Part shown: piece after piece, positions 15,777-24,329 of the stretch | Position numbering within the stretch: the first letter of the stretch is position 1 | Layout of the letters: each line of letters opens with the position of its first letter | NCBI GenBank assembly: GCA_937888775.1 | Contig: CALAQT010000561.1 | Coordinates: 1 to 32,793, forward strand | Length of the DNA: 32,793 bases | Direction of reading: 5' to 3' | Origin: an uncultured Actinomycetes bacterium | Lineage (GTDB): Bacteria; Actinomycetota; Thermoleophilia; Solirubrobacterales; Solirubrobacteraceae | Translations under genes and position numbers: made by a program | The notes under the pieces: model-generated | The model's database searches: none | Told to the model about the DNA's origin: nothing | Seen by the model: only the letters and a program-made list of their open reading frames with translations

Positions 15777-16813
15777 TGAGCTCACCAGCACCGCAGCATC
15801 CCGACGACAACTTGATGGAGCGCTTCGACCGGGCCGGCACGCGCAAGTTCCGCGCGCGTGACGCGATCGGGGCCGTGCTGATCGCCGCAGCGGTTCTGAT
15901 CCTGTCCAGCGGGCCGTCAATCCGCAAGGCCGGCGATGAGATGAATCCCGGTGTCGGTCGCGTGTTCGTGCTCGCGGTTGGACGGCCGGCCGCGTGGATC
16001 GCCGATCAGCTTCCTTTGCAGCACGTGGCTCACGTCGTGACCGCCTGGCTTTCGCCGAACGCCAACCTGAACGGTCCAGGCGGGTTCACCGCCACTTCTT
16101 CGCTCGCGGCTGTCGGCGCCGTTCCGCCGGTCACCCCGGACGCGTTCACACCCAGCCAGCTCGGTTTGAGCCCGCCGCCTAGGCAGCCGCTTCACACGAT
16201 GCTGGTCACCGGCGACTCGATGTCCGAGCCGCTTGATCAGGATCTCGCGCAGTCGCTCGTGCCCGACGGGATCCGGGTGATCCAGGATCCGCATGTCGGC
16301 ACCGGGATCTCCACCACGGTGCTGGTGGACTGGGGGAAGCTGGCCGCCTACCAGGCCAGGCACTACCACCCGAACGCGGTTGTGGTGTTCATCGGCGCCA
16401 ACGACGGCTATTCGATGCCCGGCCCGGGCAGCCAGCAGGTCAACTGCTGCGGCGCGGGGTGGGCGGCGATCTACGCGCAGCGGGTCCGATTGATGATGAA
16501 CACCTACCGGCAGGCGGGCGCCGCCCGCGTGTACTGGCTGACTTTGCCTACTCCACGCGATAGCGCCCGCGCGAAGATCTCGCAGGTCGTCAACGCCGCG
16601 ATCGACGTAGCCGCGGAGCCGTGGCGCGATCAGATCCGGATCATCGATACCGTGCCGGTGTTCACGCCCGGCAACCAGTACCGGGACGCGATGAGCATTA
16701 GCGGCCAGCTGCAGATCGTCCGCCAGTCGGACGGCATTCATCTCAACAACGCCGGCTCGGCGCTCGCCGCAAAGCTCGTATTGGCCGCGGTCGATCAGGA
16801 CTTCACCCGCTGA
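15776..16813 (+). CDS. Membrane-anchored SGNH/DUF459-type acyltransferase partner
   Basis: A 345-residue protein whose ATG overlaps the MBOAT stop by one base. A short cytoplasmic N-terminus is followed by one membrane span at about residues 31-46 (IGAVLIAAAVLILSSG), a Pro/Ser linker (about 95-138) and an extracellular SGNH domain. Blocks: TGDSMSEP with Ser148, GTGIST, IGANDGY with Asn209, SDGIHLN with Asp319/His322. CC at 224-225 (VNCCGAGW) is shared with the second domain of the next protein. DUF459-type proteins pair with MBOATs in O-acetylation of glycans; here I infer transfer of the acyl group to a cell-envelope polysaccharide or to peptidoglycan. All four catalytic positions are present. 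Confidence 0.88.
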   Translation: MSSPAPQHPDDNLMERFDRAGTRKFRARDAIGAVLIAAAVLILSSGPSIRKAGDEMNPGVGRVFVLAVGRPAAWIADQLPLQHVAHVVTAWLSPNANLNGPGGFTATSSLAAVGAVPPVTPDAFTPSQLGLSPPPRQPLHTMLVTGDSMSEPLDQDLAQSLVPDGIRVIQDPHVGTGISTTVLVDWGKLAAYQARHYHPNAVVVFIGANDGYSMPGPGSQQVNCCGAGWAAIYAQRVRLMMNTYRQAGAARVYWLTLPTPRDSARAKISQVVNAAIDVAAEPWRDQIRIIDTVPVFTPGNQYRDAMSISGQLQIVRQSDGIHLNNAGSALAAKLVLAAVDQDFTR

Positions 16814-16853
16814 TGCGCAACCAGCCCCCGCCGATGTCCCCGAGGAGGTTTCG

Positions 16854-18719
16854 ATGAGGGCGGCTCAACGCCAGCTCAGCCTGCACCTGTCAGTTGTGCT
16901 TGGCGCGCTAGCGCTCCTGCTGATCTTTCCGGCAGCCGGTCGTGCCAGCTGCGGCGGGGTTGAAAGCGCCCGTGCCGCATCCCATCCCGGCGGACAGGCG
17001 CCGCCCTTGGCGATCGGCGACTCGACGATGCTGCTGTCGCTTCCGGGCCTGTCCCGGGAGGGGTATGACGCCAACGCGCACGGTTGTCGCGAGTTCTCAG
17101 AAGCGCTCGCGATGCTCTGGCAGATGCGAGCGGCTGGCACGCTTCCGCACATGGTCGTGATAGCGCTTGGCGCGAACGGCACGGTCAGCGGCGGCGATAT
17201 CAACGACGCGCTGCGCTTGTTGTGCTGCAACCGGCTGCTAGTGCTCGTGACCCCGCGTGAGCTCGGCGGTGGGTCTGGCTCGGAGGCCGCCACCGACCGG
17301 CAGGCAGTCAGAGGACATCCCGGCCGGATCCTGCTGCTTGACTGGGTGAAATACAGTCAGGGACACGGGAACTGGTTCCAGCCCGACGGCCTTCACCTGA
17401 CCCTCGCGGGCGTCAGCGCGCTCAACATGCTGCTGGCGCGAGCGCTTCCGTACGCGTACGTGCCCTGCCCTCCAGGAACACGGTCTCGTGCGCGAGCCAC
17501 CGCTCGGCGGCGAGAGTGGCGAATCGTGAAGGCGGACAAAGTGCCGGGACTGACAATCGCCACGAGCGCCTCGCAGCTCGGCTACATCGGCGTTTCGATC
17601 AGCGGCCCGCCCGGCGTGAGCGTCGCGCTCAGCGAGCAGCGTTCCGGCCGGAACATCCCGGTCCGGGACGCGCAGCTTCCCGTGTCCGGAACCCTGAATC
17701 TGCCGCGGGCGCTCACGTGGCTGTGCGCGCCGAGAACACGGACGCTGACCGTCACCACACTCGCGCCGGCGCCGGCGGCGAGCGTGAGCAGCACCCTTCA
17801 GACCCCGTCCTGCGCGAAACGGCTCGTTTTCAACATCGGCGCGCGCGCAAAGGTGGGCGGATCGCTGAGGGTCGCGGTACGCGACCGGTGGGGGATCGGT
17901 GGCGCGCCGATCATCACGTGCTTGGCGGCGCCCGGCGCTCGCCCGGCATGCAGTGCGTCGACGCTGCCTTTCGGCTCGCCGCGGCATCTGCTGCGAATTC
18001 CCACGCCGCGTCCCGGCGGCTGGCGGGTCACCGTCAAGACCGACTACGGGCAGCAGACCAGCCGAACAGTGTGGGCGTCACATCCGGGCGACCGGATTCG
18101 GCTGTTGGCCGCCGGGGACTCGGAGATGCAGATTCTCGACGATCTGCTCGGGCAGGATCTCGGCTCTCACCGGGTGTCGGTGATCAGCGACGCGCGCATC
18201 AGCACTGGGCTGACGAACTCGTTCTTCTTCAACTGGCAGACCGAAGCGCGTCGGTTGGCTCTGAGTAGTCAGCCGGACGTGACCGTGATCTTCATGGGCG
18301 CCAACGACGGGTTTGCCGTCCGAGGAACTGGCGGCAAGCCGGTCGCGTGCTGCGGTCCCGCGTGGAGCGCCGGTTACGCGAACCTGGCCGCCGAAATGAT
18401 GAGCACGCTGCTACGCGGCAACTCGGGACGGGTGTACTGGTTCCTGCTACCAACCCCGCGGCCGGGCAACTTCCAGTACGTGTTCGACGGAGTCAACCGC
18501 GGGATCTCCGAGGCGGCTCGGAGGTTCCCGGGACGGGTCGCCCTGATCGACGCGAACGCGTTCTTCACGCCAGGCAACCGCTACCGCGACTACATGGTCT
18601 ACCACGGGCAGGGGTTCACAATCCATGAAAGCGACGGAATCCACCTCTCGACGGCCAGCGACCGGATCGCCGCAATACTGGTCGCACGCCGACTCTTCAC
18701 CGACCGGATCATCCGCTGA
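16854..18719 (+). CDS. Secreted tandem protein with two different SGNH domains
   Basis: A 621-residue exported protein; ATG 16854 with GAGGAGG just upstream, 40 bases after the preceding stop. Signal peptide about residues 1-31. Domain 1 (about 50-205) is of the small-paralog type: GDST Ser57, LGANG Asn108, PDGLHL Asp178/His181; it aligns with the proteins at 10220 and 12938. A beta-rich linker of about 200 residues (about 210-410) with Cys pairs follows, possibly a binding module. Domain 2 (about 415-620) is of the DUF459 type: AGDSE Ser423, MGANDGF Asn484, SDGIHLS Asp594/His597, and it aligns with the protein at 15776 (VACCGPAW, YWFLLPTPR, FFTPGNRYRD). Both sites look complete. A fusion of the two SGNH types in this cluster is unusual. 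Confidence 0.85.
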   Translation: MRAAQRQLSLHLSVVLGALALLLIFPAAGRASCGGVESARAASHPGGQAPPLAIGDSTMLLSLPGLSREGYDANAHGCREFSEALAMLWQMRAAGTLPHMVVIALGANGTVSGGDINDALRLLCCNRLLVLVTPRELGGGSGSEAATDRQAVRGHPGRILLLDWVKYSQGHGNWFQPDGLHLTLAGVSALNMLLARALPYAYVPCPPGTRSRARATARRREWRIVKADKVPGLTIATSASQLGYIGVSISGPPGVSVALSEQRSGRNIPVRDAQLPVSGTLNLPRALTWLCAPRTRTLTVTTLAPAPAASVSSTLQTPSCAKRLVFNIGARAKVGGSLRVAVRDRWGIGGAPIITCLAAPGARPACSASTLPFGSPRHLLRIPTPRPGGWRVTVKTDYGQQTSRTVWASHPGDRIRLLAAGDSEMQILDDLLGQDLGSHRVSVISDARISTGLTNSFFFNWQTEARRLALSSQPDVTVIFMGANDGFAVRGTGGKPVACCGPAWSAGYANLAAEMMSTLLRGNSGRVYWFLLPTPRPGNFQYVFDGVNRGISEAARRFPGRVALIDANAFFTPGNRYRDYMVYHGQGFTIHESDGIHLSTASDRIAAILVARRLFTDRIIR

Positions 18720-18834
18720 GGAAACGATCGGGTTGCGTGCGCTGCCCGCGGACCGGCAGCTCCGAGCGCATCGTGAACGTTACCCAACACCGCTAGCATA
18801 TCGCTGGCTCAGTACCCACAGAGAGAGGAATCTC

Positions 18835-19173
18835 ATGTTTCGTTGGTCGAATCGGGCGCTAATGGCGTTGCTGGCGATCCTGGTGATGGCAGTGGCGGCA
18901 TCGGGTGCGGGAGCGCGAGCGCCGGTGGCTCGGAGCGCTGCTACCTGTCACGTCAGCAACAGTCGCAGCTACGGCTACACGTACCTGACCTGGCTTTGGG
19001 TCAACCAGACCAACTGCGGCGTCGGCGCTGCCGTCGCCAGGCATCACGGGCATCTCAGCGGATGGCGCTGCACTCGGAAGGTTCTCGCTCGAAGCCCCGT
19101 TCAGTATCAGGCGAAGGAGACCTGCACCGGAGGGCGACGCACAGTCGCCTGGACCTTCACGCAGAACACCTAG
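18835..19173 (+). CDS. Small secreted Cys-containing protein (112 aa)
   Basis: ATG at 18835 with GAGAGAGGA shortly upstream. Signal peptide MFRWSNRALMALLAILVMAVAASGAGA, then a mature domain of about 80 residues with Cys in TCHVSN, NCGVGA, WRCTRK and TCTGG. The spacing NCG-x(n)-GW-C...C-x(n)-W-F resembles other short exported proteins in this window (23498, 24330), here with an aromatic ending VAWTFTQNT. Probably a disulphide-bonded secreted protein of unknown role. Follows the SGNH operon by 115 bases but has its own ribosome site. Confidence 0.7.
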   Translation: MFRWSNRALMALLAILVMAVAASGAGARAPVARSAATCHVSNSRSYGYTYLTWLWVNQTNCGVGAAVARHHGHLSGWRCTRKVLARSPVQYQAKETCTGGRRTVAWTFTQNT

Positions 19174-19264
19174 TCTTAGCTCAGATCAGAGAGCCACCCA
19201 CGGCTCGTTCGAACGCCGGTATCGTTCGTCCACGGTGGACAAGACGGGCTCGAGATCCTTGGGG

Positions 19265-19512
19265 CTATTGGTCGTGGCACTGGACGTGAACCCACTGCAC
19301 GGCGCCGCTAGCAAAGAACCATCGCGTGCCGTCGGTTCCGTCTGGACGCTCGTAGAAGAACTCGGTGGCGCATTCAAAGATGGCTGTCTTGGGGATACGG
19401 AGCGGACAGTCGTTATACCGCGCCGGCGTCCCATCGACAGCGTTTGAGCTGCTAGCGAAATCCCAAGCAAGAGTCGCCCGAGTTCCGCAGTTCGTAGGCA
19501 TCTGGAGGGCTA
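19265..19512 (-). pseudogene. C-terminal part of a small secreted protein, truncated by IS1634
   Basis: The minus-strand frame reads LALQMPTNCGTRATLAWDFA, NDCPLRIPKTAIFECATEFFYERPDG and FFASGAVQWVHVQ. It is a coherent Cys-containing domain of the same general kind as the neighbouring exported proteins but has no signal peptide. Its upstream end coincides with the putative left end of the IS1634 element (about 19513), where the frame passes into element sequence. The missing N-terminus was not found beyond the element's other end, so the insertion was accompanied or followed by a deletion. Confidence 0.5.
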
Positions 19513-21417
19513 GGTCGTGGTGTTTGTCCTGCAAATCGGTGGTTTGATGGTCTCGTAGGCGCGAAAAGCTGTAGGCACACGACTTGGCGTATGGAGCTTG
19601 CGAGTGCATGCTGTTATGGGTATGGTCGTAGGTGCATGTACCTGCGTGAGACGAAGCGCCGCAACGCGGACGGGAGCTCGGTGTCCTACCTCGCGTTGGC
19701 GCAGAACGAGCGCGACCCCTCGACCGGCGTGCCGCGCGCTCAGATCATCCATCGCTTCGGGCGTGCCGATCAGGTCGATCGCCAGGCGCTGGCGCGGTTG
19801 GTGCGCTCGATCAGTCGCTTCCTTGACCCGGCCGACGCGGCCGCCGCGAGCGCCGGCGGCGGCGGCGAGGTCAGGGTGCTGGACTCGCGGACGATGGGCG
19901 CGTGCTGGCTGGCTGACCGGTTGTGGGAGCGCCTCGGGATCGGCGAGGCGATCATCGCTGCGGCCGGCGGGCGCCGCCTGGAGGCCGAGGCGGTCGAGCG
20001 CACGATCTTCGCGATGGTCGCCAACCGCTTGTCGGTCAAGCCGCTGTCCAAACTCGCGGGCTGCGGGTGGGTCGCGGAGCGTGCGTTCGTGGAAGGGCTC
20101 GCGGAGGTCTCCGACGATGCGTGTTACCGGGCGATGGACTTCTTGCACGCCGTGCTGCCGGCCTTGCAGGAGCGGGTGTTCTTCAGTGTCGCGAACCTGC
20201 TCGACCTCGAGGTCGACCTGTTGTTCTTTGACACTACCTCGACCTACTGGGAGACCGACCGGCTCCCCGATGAACTGATCGAAGAGGACGACGAGGACGA
20301 CGGGGACGACGGGGATCAGCCCGGCGGGCCGGGCGTCCGCGAGCGGGGGTTGCGCAAGTACTCCAAGCATCATCGCCCCGATCTGCCGCAAGTCGTGGTC
20401 GGGATGGCTGTCACGCGCCAGGGGATCCCGGTCAGGGTGTGGACGTTCCCGGGTAACACCTCCGATCAGCAGATCATCCGCAAGGCAAGAGATGACCTGC
20501 GCGACTGGAACCTCTCCCGGGTGATCTGGGTCCTTGACCGCGGGTTCACCAGCGAGCACAACCGCCGCTACCTGCAACGCGGCGGCGGGCACTACATCGT
20601 CGGGGAGAAACTTCGCCACGGCAGCAAGGAAGCGACCGCGGCGCTCGAGCGCCAGGGCCGCTACCACCTCGTGGATGGCGGCCTGCGCGTCAAGCAGGTT
20701 CGGATCGATGACGGCACCGACCGAGACCGGTTTGTGATCTGCCACAACCCCGAACGCGCACGCCGCGACCAGGTCATCCGCGAGCAGATCCTCGCCCGCC
20801 TCGCCGAGCAGATCGCCGGCAGCGACAAGCTCACCCCGACCAAACGCCGCGAGCTCTACGGCGCACTGGGTACCAAGCCCGCGTTCAAGCGCATGTTGCG
20901 CCAGACCCCAACCGGGAAGCTGCGCATCGACCGCGCCGCCCTCGCCGCCGAAGCGAAGCTCGACGGCAAGTTCCTCCTGCGAACCAGCGACGAGAGCCTC
21001 ACCGCCGAGGACATCGCACTCGGCTACAAGGCGCTATACGAAGCGGAACGCGGCTGGCGCGATCTGAAGTCAACGATCGACATGCGCCCCGTGCACCACC
21101 GCCGCGAGGACCGCATCGAGTCCCACGTCCAACTCTGCTGGCTCGCGCTACTGCTACTACGCGTCGCCGAGACCGAGACCAACGACACGTGGCGCAACCT
21201 ACGCAACGAACTGGACCGCATGCACCTCGTCACGCTCTCGACCAACGAAGGCACCGTCGCTCAACGCACCGAACTCACCCACCACCAACGCCAGATCCTC
21301 AAAGCGCTCGAACTGCCCGAACCACCGCGCTTCTACGACTTCACCCCGGCCGCCAGCGCCGCCGACTAGCCCACCCAGGCGGCCACCCCGCCCGCCTCGC
21401 TCTGTAGACACACGACC
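19513..21417 (+). mobile_element. IS1634-family (IS4 superfamily) insertion sequence, approximate ends
   Basis: The ends are proposed from GGTCGTGGTGT at 19513 and its inverted partner ACACACGACC ending at 21417. A second copy of the right-end sequence, CTGTAG(G/A)CACACGAC, is found in direct orientation at 19569-19583 and 21402-21416 (14 of 15 bases identical), so the left end may hold a subterminal repeat. No target duplication could be found, and the flanking genes do not join, suggesting rearrangement. Confidence 0.55.
19636..21369 (+). CDS. IS1634-type DDE transposase
   Basis: A 577-residue transposase. The ATG at 19636 (MYLRETKRRNADGS) is preferred over the upstream ATG at 19591 because family proteins begin with this strand. 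DDE residues: Asp199 in LLFFDTTSTYWETD, Asp301 in IWVLDRGFTSEHN, Glu471 in LYEAERGWRDLKSTIDMRPV-HHR, the last being the YREK-type signature of the IS4 superfamily. An acidic loop EEDDEDDGDDGD lies at about 216-227 between the first two Asp. Length and motifs are complete and no frameshift is seen, so it may be active. Confidence 0.9.
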   Translation: MYLRETKRRNADGSSVSYLALAQNERDPSTGVPRAQIIHRFGRADQVDRQALARLVRSISRFLDPADAAAASAGGGGEVRVLDSRTMGACWLADRLWERLGIGEAIIAAAGGRRLEAEAVERTIFAMVANRLSVKPLSKLAGCGWVAERAFVEGLAEVSDDACYRAMDFLHAVLPALQERVFFSVANLLDLEVDLLFFDTTSTYWETDRLPDELIEEDDEDDGDDGDQPGGPGVRERGLRKYSKHHRPDLPQVVVGMAVTRQGIPVRVWTFPGNTSDQQIIRKARDDLRDWNLSRVIWVLDRGFTSEHNRRYLQRGGGHYIVGEKLRHGSKEATAALERQGRYHLVDGGLRVKQVRIDDGTDRDRFVICHNPERARRDQVIREQILARLAEQIAGSDKLTPTKRRELYGALGTKPAFKRMLRQTPTGKLRIDRAALAAEAKLDGKFLLRTSDESLTAEDIALGYKALYEAERGWRDLKSTIDMRPVHHRREDRIESHVQLCWLALLLLRVAETETNDTWRNLRNELDRMHLVTLSTNEGTVAQRTELTHHQRQILKALELPEPPRFYDFTPAASAAD

Positions 21418-21508
21418 CGAATCCGGGTAACGGGCATAAAGCCCTGCTCACGGCCACCTTTGAGCGTGCTCGTGTGCCTCGCATCTGCGGAACCCGGGAG
21501 TCGAATTC

Positions 21509-22045
21509 GTGGCGTTTATCAGTTGCGCTGCTCTAGCACCTTCCGGTGCCGCAGCGAACAGAACTCCGACGACCACGTCAACCCGTTTGGGTCCTGGGGA
21601 TCTCGGGACACCACAGAGCTCCACGTACGGGGGCAACTCGTGGGTCCGACATTGGCACGGAGACTCGCCAGGATGCCTGAGAACCTGGCGCGTCCACGGT
21701 GACATCCAGAGCAACTTCCCGTGCGCGGCCTTCGAGATCTGGCACGGCGTACCGACCGAGGGCTTTGGCGACGGAGACCTGGCTTGGTCTTGGCTCTACG
21801 AATATCGGTGCTCTCAGAGCGGTGATTGGACGACGTGCCGCAACGCGCTCGGCGACGCATACCGATACCGCGGCGCATATCCAAGCGTGTGGGGCGGCCG
21901 GTCTGGCGCCACAAGGGGTGAGGTAGCTCACGCCTGCGATAACCACGCTGGAAAGCTTGAGGGCGACGGCCAATACTCGAGGTTGCCCGGTTCGTCGTGG
22001 AACTTTGACGGCGATCCCACCGGGATTGTGATGGTCAGACGGTAA
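21509..22045 (+). pseudogene. Hypothetical exported-type protein, 3' end replaced by IS256
   Basis: The GTG at 21509 starts a protein whose first residues (AFISCAALAPSGAAANR) look like the end of a signal peptide, so the real start may have been lost at the IS1634 side. The body is Trp-, Gly- and Cys-rich (SWVRHWHGDSPGCLRTWRV, NFPCAAFEIWHG, WLYEYRCSQSGDWTTCRNAL, CDNHAGKLEGDGQYSRLPGS). At about 22000 the frame enters the left inverted repeat of IS256, so the last 15 or so residues are element-encoded. Likely an inactivated host gene; family unknown. Confidence 0.5.
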
Positions 22046-23390
22046 CGAGCTGAGCGGCGTCCTCGGTGGTGACGGTGTCGGTTCTCACCTCCGGGCGTCG
22101 CGGGGTGTTCTGGCTTTCGAGGGAGAGGTGTCGTCGTTCGATCGCGGTCACGAGCTTGGCGAGGTCGCTGTAGCCGACGATCCGTCGGAACTGCTGCTCG
22201 GCTCCGAGCATCCCGGCAGCGGTCCACCGCTTGCGCATGTCGCCGTCCTGCCAGCGCTTGACGTTGCGCTGGGTGTGGCGGACGATCTCGATCATCGACT
22301 CGATCGGGTTCGTCGAGGACAGTGTCCTGGCGAGCCGGCCGGTGATCCCGAGCCGCATCAGCGTGAGCGTCTCCGCCAAGCCCTCTCTGAGCGACGCGGC
22401 CGCGTCCGGCCAGGAGCGCTCGAGGTCGGCCGCGAGCGCTGTGAGCCGGGTCTCGGCCTCGACGGCGTTCTTCAGCGCCCACGCGCCGCGGATCCGGGCG
22501 AGGATCCGCGGCCGGTCTCGTTCGGGGAGCAGATCGAGCACGTTGCGTTCCTTGTGCCGGTGACAGCGATGCACCAGCGCGCGCTCGCCGAACACGTCCT
22601 TGATCGCCCGTCTGAGCGCTTTGCCGCCGTCCAGGACGAACAGGATCGCCTGCCCGGGATCCAGGCCGCGGTCAACGAGGTCGGCCAGCAGCGAGCGCGC
22701 CAGGGTCGCGTTCTCCGTGCTGCCTTCCCACAGCCCGAGCGGAACCTTCACCCCCTCGGTCGTGACACCCAACGCGACGACATGCACCCGGCCGGCGATC
22801 TCCAATCCGTCGAGCATCATCACCGCCAGGCGCACGTCATCCAACCGGCGGCCCATCAGCTCACCGAGCGCGGTGCGGGTCCGCTCGATGAACAGCTCTG
22901 ACACCGTCGACTTGCCCGTCGCCGAGCTGGCCTGCTCGACCTCCTCACCGACCGGCTCGCCCACGCTGGCAAACCGGCGCGTGGAGACCCCGGCGAGCAT
23001 CCGGTCCATCACCGCCCGCGTCAGCGGGTCACGGTCGGCGAAATACTCATACGTCGACACCGACAGCTCGTGCTCGTCATCGGCCGTGCGCATCCGCGGC
23101 CGGCAGACCGCCGCGCGCCGCCCACCGAGCGTCATCGACCCATCCTCGTGCCCGTGACGCTTCGCGGTCCGATCCGCGTCGTGCTTGCCCTTCGGGCCGA
23201 CGACCTCGTCGACCTCGCCGAGCGCTTGCTGAATCTCCGCAGGCAGCGGACTCTCTGACGCCTCCACGGTCGTGACGACCTTCGGGCCGATACCTTCTTC
23301 ATGGCGGTTCTCCTGTCCTCGCGGACTTGTTGACACCCCGAACGCTCCCAACCGGCGCGGACGAGGCGGGAGGACCGCCATTCAAAGTTC
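22000..23390 (-). mobile_element. IS256-family insertion sequence
   Basis: The ends are set by an inverted repeat: GAACTTTGA followed by GGCG and a TCC run at 22000-22022 on plus, and its inverted partner at 23366-23390 (GGACCGCCATTCAAAGTTC). The two share GAACTTTGA exactly and most of the next 12 bases. One transposase on minus fills the element. No 8 bp target duplication was found in the flanks. The element has replaced the 3' end of the gene at 21509. Confidence 0.65.
22035..23381 (-). CDS. IS256-family (mutator-type) transposase, probably N-terminally damaged
   Basis: A DDE transposase of the mutator superfamily. Catalytic positions in the 448-residue frame: Asp191 (MMLDGLE), Asp251 (LFVLDGGKAL), Glu361 (SSTNPIESMIE). 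Strong family blocks: RHGHEDGSMTLGGRR, PVGEEVEQ, LGLWEGSTENATLARSLLADL, HRCHRHKERNV, WTAAGMLGAEQQFRRI. Two oddities. The N-terminus is read only from ATG 23381 inside the inverted repeat or GTG 23267, while the natural-looking ATGAAGAAGG start at about 23300 is in another frame. Also ALGE runs straight into VDEVVGPKGK, where relatives I recall have about 30 extra residues. A short internal deletion and N-terminal frameshift are likely (inference). Confidence 0.8.
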   Translation of the reverse strand: MAVLPPRPRRLGAFGVSTSPRGQENRHEEGIGPKVVTTVEASESPLPAEIQQALGEVDEVVGPKGKHDADRTAKRHGHEDGSMTLGGRRAAVCRPRMRTADDEHELSVSTYEYFADRDPLTRAVMDRMLAGVSTRRFASVGEPVGEEVEQASSATGKSTVSELFIERTRTALGELMGRRLDDVRLAVMMLDGLEIAGRVHVVALGVTTEGVKVPLGLWEGSTENATLARSLLADLVDRGLDPGQAILFVLDGGKALRRAIKDVFGERALVHRCHRHKERNVLDLLPERDRPRILARIRGAWALKNAVEAETRLTALAADLERSWPDAAASLREGLAETLTLMRLGITGRLARTLSSTNPIESMIEIVRHTQRNVKRWQDGDMRKRWTAAGMLGAEQQFRRIVGYSDLAKLVTAIERRHLSLESQNTPRRPEVRTDTVTTEDAAQLVTV

Positions 23391-23497
23391 TACGAGATCC
23401 CGGACAACCTCCAACGGATTGCATCCTTATCCTTGGCCAGGTTCGGGCGCTCAAGGGGCGAAAGGACACGGAGATAGACCTAAGGCATACTGAGGGC

Positions 23498-23918
23498 GTG
23501 TTACATCGGCCGAGCAGATGGCTAGCATGGCTCGTGAGCGGGCTGGCGGTCGCCACTTTGGCGATCGCTAGCGTGACGCCGTCATTCGCGAGCTCGATGG
23601 GACGGAGGCCCATCGTTTCGTCCAGCCAGCGGACTCCTCTTGCAACTGCCAGCGTGGTCCGATCCTGTCGTCCCCGCTACTTCGGCCTATTCGACTTCCG
23701 AAAAGGCCAGGAATACGTCTTCGACCTCAGCGTCCGGAACATGACCTGCCGCGAGGCGATTCATGCCCTTCATAACGCAGATCTGGTTGGCTGGCCGCCG
23801 AATCTCCGCAACCCGCGGCTTTCAGTGCCACATCCTCACAGGGGGCGGTGGCGGAGCGACCGACCGATGCGTACACAATCGCCCCTACAAGGCCTTCCGA
23901 GTCAGCATCGCTACATGA
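23498..23918 (+). pseudogene. Small secreted protein with a frameshift in its Cys domain
   Basis: The GTG at 23498 begins a signal peptide (LHRPSRWLAWLVSGLAVATLAIASVTPSFAS). The domain starts VRNMTCREAIHALHNADLVGWPP in the first frame. The expected ending, RISATRGFQCHILTGGGGGA then DRCVHNRPYKAFRVSIAT and a stop at 23916-23918, is in another frame. The shift falls near 23797-23806. The combined sequence fits a family of exported proteins with N-x-(T/S)C-x2-A, GFxC, GGGG, C and a final AFRV/AFRF strand, so one frameshift explains everything. The unshifted frame continues to 23932 with nonsense sequence. Confidence 0.6.
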
Positions 23919-24329
23919 CTGCGTCCTGGTGAGGCGCGATCCCGAATAGGACAGTCGGCGCTGCCTGCGTGACGGCTGCGCGTGAACTGAGCGCTCACGT
24001 GCGCGGTCACGGGGCGATCGCAATGGCCACGAACGCGATCGCTGCGTTGCCGTCCACCAGGTGGCTGCTCGTCGAGCGAAGCGGCCACCGCCGCCGCGCT
24101 ACCGGTATAGGCGTAATCCAGCCGCGGCCGGAGGCTCGCGGGCGAGCGCTTTCACGATCTGGGTGCTCTCAGACCGGACGACTCCTATGGCGACGACCCG
24201 CTAGTCAGAACGTGCACGGCACGTCCGGCTGGTCTCCGTGCCGTCGGAGACGACCGACCCCCCGCTACTGTCCCGGCTTCTGTGAGCCAAAGGTAGCCGC
24301 ACTGAGGTCGCTACCAAGAGGGGGTCACG
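23919..24329. other. Intergenic region without a recognised gene
   Basis: Open frames on plus overlapping this region continue through the gene at 24330 in another frame and are shadows. Minus-strand frames are basic and uninformative. The ribosome site of the next gene (GGGGGT) lies at its end. Confidence 0.5.

Noticed and set aside
19510..20745. 411-codon minus-strand frame opposite the IS1634 transposase
   Set aside because: Antisense of an intact transposase with DDE motifs; no independent motif.
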